NCBI GenBank assembly: GCA_934675045.1
Contig: CAKUPI010000042.1
Location: 1-11,018 of the forward strand
DNA: 11,018 bases
Direction of reading: 5' to 3'
From: an uncultured Eubacteriales bacterium
GTDB lineage: Bacteria; Bacillota; Clostridia; Oscillospirales; Butyricicoccaceae
Shown here: piece by piece, positions 7,534 to 11,018 of the stretch
Layout: every line of letters begins with the position of its first letter
How positions within the stretch are numbered: position 1 is the first letter of the stretch
Program-made: the position numbers and the translations under genes
The notes under the pieces: model-generated
Databases searched by the model: none
Seen by the model: the letters and a program-made list of their open reading frames with translations, nothing else
Told to the model about the DNA's origin: nothing

Positions 7534-8619
7534 TCAGGCGCGATCGTAAATGGGGGTCTTGACCACTTCGGCCGCCACGCGCCTGCCGCGCACGTCGATT
7601 TCGACCTTGGTGCCGACCTCGTTGTAGGGCAGGTCAAGCAGGGCGGTGGCAAAAGCGCCGCCGAGATAGGGGCAGTGCGTGCCCGAGCAGGTGGTGCCGA
7701 TTTTCCTGCCGTCGGCATAGACGTCCTGATGCTCGCGGGCGATGCCCTTGCCGGTGATCTTCAGCGTGCACACCTTGCGGGTGACGGCGCCTCTTTCCTC
7801 CAGCGCCTTCTTGCCGATGAAGTCGGGCTTTTTCATTTTGACGCAGAAGCCGAGGCTGGCCTCGATGGGGGTGATGGTGTCGTCCATCTCGTGGCCGTAA
7901 AGGGGCATGCCGGCCTCAAAGCGCAGGGTGTCGCGGCAGCCGAGTCCGCAGGGCAGCAGGCCCTCTTCCTTGCCGTTTTCCAAAAGGGCGTTCCAGATGT
8001 CGGCGACGTCGCCGGGGGCGCAGTAGATTTCGTAGCCGAACTCGCCGGTGTAGCCGGTGCGCGAAACAAGGCAGGTCTTGCCGGCGACGGTGCAGCGGGG
8101 GACAAAGGTGTAGTACTTGGTGGGCAGCTTGGACTCGTCGCTCACCTTGCGCATAACCTCAAGCGCCTTGGGGCCCTGCAGGGCGATCTGCGCGACGTTG
8201 TCCGAAATGTCCTCAAAGACGACGTCGCCGGTCAGGTGGGACTTGATCCACTCGACGTCCTTGAGGTGGTTGGCGGCGTTGACAACCAGCAGAATGTGCT
8301 CGTCGTCGATTTTGTAGACCAGAAGGTCGTCGACGGTGGTGCCGTTTTCGTAGCACATGGTCGAGTACTTGACCTGGCCGTCGGTCATATTGCCACATTC
8401 GTTGGTGACCAGCATCTGGACGTTTTTCATGGCGTCCTTGCCGCACAGCGTCATTTCAGCCATATGCGAAACGTCGAACATGCCGACCTTCTGGCGAACG
8501 GCCATGTGCTCGGCGATGACACCGGCTTCGTACTGTACAGGCAAAAGATAGCCTGCGAAAGAAACAATTTTGCCTTTGGCGGCAACGTGGCAGTCGTACA
8601 GCGGTGTTTTCAGATCCAT
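7534..8619 (-). CDS. gcvT: Aminomethyltransferase (glycine cleavage T protein)
   Basis: It takes the aminomethyl group from the lipoyl arm of GcvH and, with tetrahydrofolate, releases ammonia and forms 5,10-methylene-THF. The 361 residues are the usual length. Landmarks are the start KTPLYDCHVAAKGKIVSFAGY, MFDVSHMAE (47-55), the catalytic aspartate region GTTVDDLLVYK (D97/D98), SRTGYTGEFGYEIY, the folate-site block CRDTLRFEAGMPLYGHE, and the C-terminal TSGTHCPYL-type segment. ATG at 8619 has the strong AGGAGGAG at 8634-8627. An upstream extension of the frame would run into non-coding leader and is not needed. It is the first gene of the operon, behind a leader of about 355 nt and two candidate promoters. 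Confidence 0.97.
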   Translation of the reverse strand: MDLKTPLYDCHVAAKGKIVSFAGYLLPVQYEAGVIAEHMAVRQKVGMFDVSHMAEMTLCGKDAMKNVQMLVTNECGNMTDGQVKYSTMCYENGTTVDDLLVYKIDDEHILLVVNAANHLKDVEWIKSHLTGDVVFEDISDNVAQIALQGPKALEVMRKVSDESKLPTKYYTFVPRCTVAGKTCLVSRTGYTGEFGYEIYCAPGDVADIWNALLENGKEEGLLPCGLGCRDTLRFEAGMPLYGHEMDDTITPIEASLGFCVKMKKPDFIGKKALEERGAVTRKVCTLKITGKGIAREHQDVYADGRKIGTTCSGTHCPYLGGAFATALLDLPYNEVGTKVEIDVRGRRVAAEVVKTPIYDRA

Positions 8620-8667
8620 TTGATTTCTCCTCCTGTTTCTCTTATAACTTGAAATAAAGGGAAAAGC

Positions 8668-8750
8668 TTCAGCGGGCAAAGCGGGCGCAAAGGCGAGTTT
8701 GCCGCTCGTCGGCCTTTCAGCGAACTTATTCGCAAGACGCCTTTGGGCGT
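8668..8750. repeat. Dense hairpin block with internal short repeats, possible dispersed intergenic repeat
   Basis: TTCAGCG occurs twice in direct orientation (8668-8674 and 8716-8722), and GCAAAG occurs at 8676-8681 and again 11 bases later. Three stems can form: 8720-8724/8729-8733 (loop CTTA), 8737-8741/8746-8750 (loop TTTG), and 8672-8680 with 8698-8705 (one bulged base), which competes with a local stem 8694-8697/8705-8708. The local GC content is far above the AT-rich sequence upstream in the same leader. The look is that of a mobile intergenic repeat or a folded RNA domain; one copy cannot decide. Confidence 0.35.
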
Positions 8751-8756
8751 GCAGAC

Positions 8757-8790
8757 AAAAAAACCGGCTGCCTGAAGGGCCAAAAACCGG
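8757..8790 (-). terminator. Terminator-like stem in the gcvT leader (possible attenuator)
   Basis: Leftward, CCGG (8790-8787) pairs with CCGG (8767-8764), enclosing an inner GCC/GGC stem with loop CTTCA, and seven T (8763-8757) follow. The stem is interrupted by an internal loop, so strength is uncertain. Lying inside the leader, it could stop LysR readthrough or act as a conditional attenuator for gcvT. Confidence 0.4.
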
Positions 8791-8799
8791 CCGTTTTTT

Positions 8800-8836
8800 G
8801 AAAAAGTAACCGCTTAAGCAGAATTTTTTAACGGTT
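8800..8836 (-). terminator. Possible weak terminator downstream of the LysR gene, inside the gcvT leader
   Basis: Arms 8836-8828 and 8817-8808 form a 9-bp, mostly AT stem with one bulged G, followed by ACTTTTTC (8807-8800). It would suit termination of LysR transcripts, but it also lies within any transcript started at the promoter near 8985. Confidence 0.35.
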
Positions 8837-8921
8837 TTTTAACAAAAGGAACACACGGCAGATTTTTTGCCATTTTCGGCTTTTACAGAATGTTTTTTTT
8901 GGAAGCGCTGCGTTCGTTATT

Positions 8922-8950
8922 AGTTTATCAAAACTGTGAGGGTTTGTAAA
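8922..8950 (-). promoter_or_regulatory. Second candidate sigma-70-type promoter for the gcvT operon
   Basis: Leftward, TTTACA (8950-8945) and TAAACT (8927-8922) are separated by 17 nt. It is a fair match to the consensus, weaker than the promoter further upstream. Confidence 0.4.
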
Positions 8951-8981
8951 ATCTATTATTCGCATATCGGGTATATATAAA

Positions 8982-9010
8982 AATATATAGTATTTCGCGG
9001 AAAAGGTCAA
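8982..9010 (-). promoter_or_regulatory. Main candidate promoter of the gcvT operon, overlapping the LysR stop codon
   Basis: Leftward, TTGACC (9010-9005) and TATATT (8987-8982) are spaced by exactly 17 nt, close to the vegetative consensus. The -35 hexamer contains the TGA stop codon of the LysR gene (9009-9007). A 7-bp AT inverted repeat (8972-8978/8983-8989) overlaps the -10. Transcription would start near 8975. Confidence 0.62.
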
Positions 9011-9927
9011 GCCCCGGAAACCGCCTGAACCTGGCGCTTGAGGGCGGCGATAAAATCGAGCGATTCATGCTGAAGGGTGTAGCGGCTGGGGTAGACCAGA
9101 ACATCCTGCATCCACACGCGCTGCCAGGGGCAGCGCAGCTCGACCAGGCCGTACTGCTCCAGCGTCTGCGCCGGCATGGGAGAAACCCACATATAGGTGC
9201 TCGGCACGTTTTGCAGCAGTGCGAACTGGCTGCCGCGCTCGTAGACGTGAATGCGCTTGGAAGGGCCGGAGCCGTCCGGTATGTCGGCGTATTCGCTGCC
9301 GAGCAGCCTGCGGTCGCCGTGCAGCAACTCGATAAAGCCCCTCAGAGCCTGACGGCTGCGGGGGGGATTTTGGACCAGCGGGCTGTCGCGGCTGCACAGC
9401 AGGCGGTACTGAAAGCGCATGATGTTTTCGCAGTCCAGACCCTTCAGGGCTATCATGGACTGATAATATTGCTCGTTTTCCAGCTCGTAGCGCAGCAGGG
9501 CAAGGTGGTAGCTGTGGCTGGCCACATGGTCCAGCGCCTCGAGAGAATTGCATTCTTTGATGTGAACCTTGATGCTTTCGCTCGCTTCAACGCTCTGAAT
9601 GTACTCCACAAAGGCGCGGGAGGCGTAGCTGGCGCGCGGAATGGCCAGCTTGAGCCCCACGTTGTCGCGGTTTCCGGTGGAAAAGCTGTTTTCGAGGCGG
9701 CCGATCTCGTTGAGAATTCGCTGCGCCTGCGCAATGAACTGCTGGCCGTCGATGGTGGGAACCATGCCCTTGGGGGAGCGCTCGAAGAGCACCACGCCGT
9801 ACTCCTGCTCCAGCTTTTTGATGGTTTTGCTCATGTTGGGCTGCGAGACAAAAAGCTCCTTGGCCGCTTTGCTGATAGAGCCTAAAGCGGCGACTCTGGT
9901 GATGTATTTCAGCTCGGTGATGTTCAT
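9007..9927 (-). CDS. LysR-family transcriptional regulator
   Basis: This DNA-binding regulator has an N-terminal winged helix-turn-helix and a C-terminal periplasmic-binding-protein-like sensor domain; 306 residues is the usual length. The HTH covers about residues 1-60: ELKYITRVAALGSISKAAKELFVSQPNMSKTIKKLE with the wing GVVLFERSPKGMVPT. The sensor begins near residue 92. ATG at 9927 has AGGAG at 9940-9936, 8 nt upstream. The frame extends further upstream, but that part lies in the divergent promoter region and lacks the LysR pattern. It is divergent from the hydrolase gene, the classic arrangement for LysR control of a neighbour. It is also directly upstream of, and in line with, the gcv operon, whose promoter overlaps its 3' end. 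E. coli GcvA is a LysR-type regulator of gcv genes, but this protein shows no special likeness to it. The inducer is unknown. Confidence 0.93.
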   Translation of the reverse strand: MNITELKYITRVAALGSISKAAKELFVSQPNMSKTIKKLEQEYGVVLFERSPKGMVPTIDGQQFIAQAQRILNEIGRLENSFSTGNRDNVGLKLAIPRASYASRAFVEYIQSVEASESIKVHIKECNSLEALDHVASHSYHLALLRYELENEQYYQSMIALKGLDCENIMRFQYRLLCSRDSPLVQNPPRSRQALRGFIELLHGDRRLLGSEYADIPDGSGPSKRIHVYERGSQFALLQNVPSTYMWVSPMPAQTLEQYGLVELRCPWQRVWMQDVLVYPSRYTLQHESLDFIAALKRQVQAVSGA

Positions 9928-9962
9928 ACGGTGCGCTCCTGTTGGGGTTTTGGAAGAAAGGG

Positions 9963-9987
9963 GACGGCGGGGCTTGTACGGCCCGTC
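9963..9987. promoter_or_regulatory. Imperfect inverted repeat overlapping the hydrolase -35, candidate LysR operator
   Basis: GACGG (9963-9967) and CCGTC (9983-9987) form an inverted repeat with a 15-nt centre that includes the -35 hexamer of the rightward promoter. LysR proteins bind dyads of this kind between divergent genes. Only five bases per arm match, in a GC-rich sequence, so chance is a real alternative. Confidence 0.3.
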
Positions 9988-10002
9988 GTTTGCCGCTATA
10001 CT
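9974..10002 (+). promoter_or_regulatory. Promoter of the alpha/beta hydrolase gene
   Basis: TTGTAC (9974-9979) and TATACT (9997-10002) are spaced by 17 nt, near the vegetative consensus. Start of transcription would be near 10009, giving a leader of about 30 nt. It lies in the divergent gap with the LysR gene. Confidence 0.65.
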
Positions 10003-10037
10003 GAAAGGCAGAGAAACGATGCGGGGGGACAGGCGCG

Positions 10038-10937
10038 GTGGAGCAGAGGTGGATTCATCCGGATTTTCGCAAGTACATCGGGCAAAGAGGGCCGGTTTAC
10101 CGGCAGATGCCGCCCGGCCGGGCGCCCTTTTCTCCGGACTGGCCGGGGCGTGTGGAGAAAAAGCGCATTCCCGGCGGCGGGGGAGCACCCATGGACATTC
10201 TGATCTGCTCGCCGCCGTCAAATGGCAATCTGCCCTGCCTTGTCTACTTTCACGGCGGCGGCTTTGTCCTGCGGGGGGCCGCGTACCATTACGCGCTCGT
10301 CGGGGCGTACGCCCTTCAGACGCCCTGCAAAGTGGTGTGGGCGGACTACCGGCTGGCGCCCAGGCATCCCTTTCCCGCGGCGGCCGAGGACTGCTATGCC
10401 GCCCTCTGCTGGGCAGCGGAGCACGGCGGCTGCGCGGGAATCGACGGCAGCCGTCTCGCCGTCGGCGGGGACAGCGCGGGGGGAAACCTTGCGGCGGCGG
10501 CCGCGCTCATGGCGCGCGACAGGCGGGGACCGGCGCTGCGTCGGCAGATGCTGCTCTACCCCGTGCTGGACCGCCGAATGAAAACGGCGTCGATGCAGCG
10601 CGGCTGCGATACGCCGGTTTGGAACCGCGGAATGACGGAAAAAATGTGGCGCTGGTATCTGCCCGCGGGAGAAATACCGGATGTGCAGTACGCCTCGCCG
10701 CCGGAAGCGGACTGCCTGACCGGGCTGCCCGACGCCTACATCGAAGCGGCGGACGTCGACTGTCTGCGCGACGAGGCCCTCGAGTATGCCGCGGCGCTGC
10801 GGGCGGCCGGCGTTGGGGTCGAGCTGCACCGGCCGCGGGGGAGCATCCACGCCTTTGACAGGGAGCTGGACAGCGCGCTGGTGCAAGACTGCATCAAACG
10901 CCGGGCGGCCAGCCTGCGCAGGGCCTTTTACCGGTAG
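10038..10937 (+). CDS. Alpha/beta hydrolase, HSL-type esterase/lipase
   Basis: This is a serine hydrolase of the hormone-sensitive-lipase family, expected to cleave short-chain or acyl esters in the cytoplasm; I see no signal peptide. Motifs in the 299 residues are the oxyanion-hole HGGGFV (72-77), DYRLAPRHPFPAA (103-115) typical of the family, the nucleophile elbow GDSAGG (S146), the acid in ADVDCLRDEA (D241) and the base in SIHAFD (H271). The triad is complete. A cap helix region fills the first 45 residues. The start is GTG at 10038, the earliest in-frame choice after the promoter. Its ribosome site is poor (a G-run and AGGCG), and an ATG at 10019 is out of frame. A later ATG (residue 24) would cut into the cap. 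It is divergent from the LysR gene and probably under its control. The substrate is unknown. Confidence 0.92.
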   Translation: MEQRWIHPDFRKYIGQRGPVYRQMPPGRAPFSPDWPGRVEKKRIPGGGGAPMDILICSPPSNGNLPCLVYFHGGGFVLRGAAYHYALVGAYALQTPCKVVWADYRLAPRHPFPAAAEDCYAALCWAAEHGGCAGIDGSRLAVGGDSAGGNLAAAAALMARDRRGPALRRQMLLYPVLDRRMKTASMQRGCDTPVWNRGMTEKMWRWYLPAGEIPDVQYASPPEADCLTGLPDAYIEAADVDCLRDEALEYAAALRAAGVGVELHRPRGSIHAFDRELDSALVQDCIKRRAASLRRAFYR

Positions 10938-10962
10938 AAAGCGCGCATCGCATCATAAGGAA

Positions 10963-10998
10963 AACGGGAGAGATGGGAAATATCCCATCTCTCCCGTT
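10963..10998. terminator. Perfect 16-bp hairpin after the hydrolase gene
   Basis: Arms 10963-10978 and 10983-10998 pair without mismatch around the loop AATA, 25 bases after the hydrolase stop codon. On the + strand the tail is only GCATTTCT; on the - strand it begins TTTT. It is probably a bidirectional terminator between the hydrolase and a gene beyond the window. The weak T-runs keep this uncertain. Confidence 0.65.
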
Positions 10999-11018
10999 GC
11001 ATTTCTCAGCCGCCTGAA

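Larger units (their letters stand above)
8620..8981 (-). promoter_or_regulatory. Long structured 5' leader of the gcvT operon
   Basis: About 360 nt between the promoter overlapping the LysR gene and the gcvT start contain no credible gene. Read leftward, the RNA would hold hairpins at 8871-8857, 8836-8808, 8790-8764, 8750-8737, 8733-8720 and 8708-8672, then the ribosome binding site. The position suits a glycine or folate riboswitch, but I do not find the conserved glycine-aptamer blocks (GGAGAG, CCGAAGG, and CUCUCAGG followed by GGACAG) or a THF-riboswitch core. Either control is by protein or attenuation, or the RNA element is one I do not recognise. Confidence 0.5.

Noticed and set aside
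3208..8652. Very long open frames on the + strand opposite lplA, gcvPB, gcvPA and gcvT
   Set aside because: They are shadows of GC-rich codon use in the well-recognised leftward genes. Their translations show no family motifs and no ribosome sites.
8857..8880. Leftward sequence with GCCGAA and GGCAAAAAATCT resembling part of a glycine aptamer
   Set aside because: The flanking GGAGAG and GGACAG blocks and the pairing partners are absent; the match is too short and is mostly A/T.
8900..8913. Sequence around GGAAGCGCTGCG as a possible cre (CcpA) site
   Set aside because: Several conserved cre positions, including the closing CA, do not match.
8828..9010. Open frame of about 60 codons on the - strand inside the gcvT leader, starting with TTG
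   Set aside because: Its start codon is the -35 hexamer of the gcv promoter, it has no ribosome site, and its composition is that of AT-rich non-coding sequence.
9928..10221. Upstream extension of the LysR reading frame by about 98 codons
   Set aside because: It crosses the hydrolase promoter and coding start. The proper LysR N-terminus with a good ribosome site is at 9927.

Overview
The window is GC-rich bacterial DNA. Strong AGGAGG ribosome binding sites, a glycine dehydrogenase (P-protein) split into two subunits, and the LysR style point to a high-GC Firmicute, most likely a gut-type Clostridia (Oscillospiraceae-like) relative. That placement is inference from gene style, not from a marker gene.

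Layout. At the left edge the 3' part of an ABC transporter ATPase gene runs rightward (1-535). It ends before a perfect 17-bp hairpin terminator (601-637) that also closes the leftward operon coming from the other side. The core of the window (about 760-8980) is one leftward cluster, read in transcription order: gcvT, gcvH, gcvPA, gcvPB, lplA, a terminator-like hairpin, lpdA, and a 5-formyltetrahydrofolate cyclo-ligase. Upstream lies a LysR-type regulator in the same orientation (9007-9927). Divergent from it is a rightward HSL-family alpha/beta hydrolase (10038-10937), which ends just before a 16-bp perfect hairpin.

How the genes work together. GcvPA/GcvPB decarboxylate glycine and load the aminomethyl group onto the lipoyl arm of GcvH. 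GcvT passes the carbon to tetrahydrofolate, giving 5,10-methylene-THF and ammonia. LpdA reoxidises the dihydrolipoyl arm with NAD+. LplA attaches lipoate to GcvH. The cyclo-ligase returns 5-formyl-THF, a dead-end by-product that inhibits folate enzymes, to 5,10-methenyl-THF. The cluster is therefore a self-contained glycine-to-C1-folate module carrying its own cofactor loading and folate repair.

Regulation. A good promoter (TTGACC, 17 nt, TATATT) overlaps the last bases of the LysR gene. It would give gcvT a leader of about 355 nt. The leader has several hairpins and two terminator-like stems, but I see no conserved glycine-riboswitch core in it. This leader, and the roughly 120-residue unassigned N-terminal domain fused to the cyclo-ligase, are the two least explained parts of the window. 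I found no CRISPR array, tRNA, rRNA, insertion sequence or phage gene.
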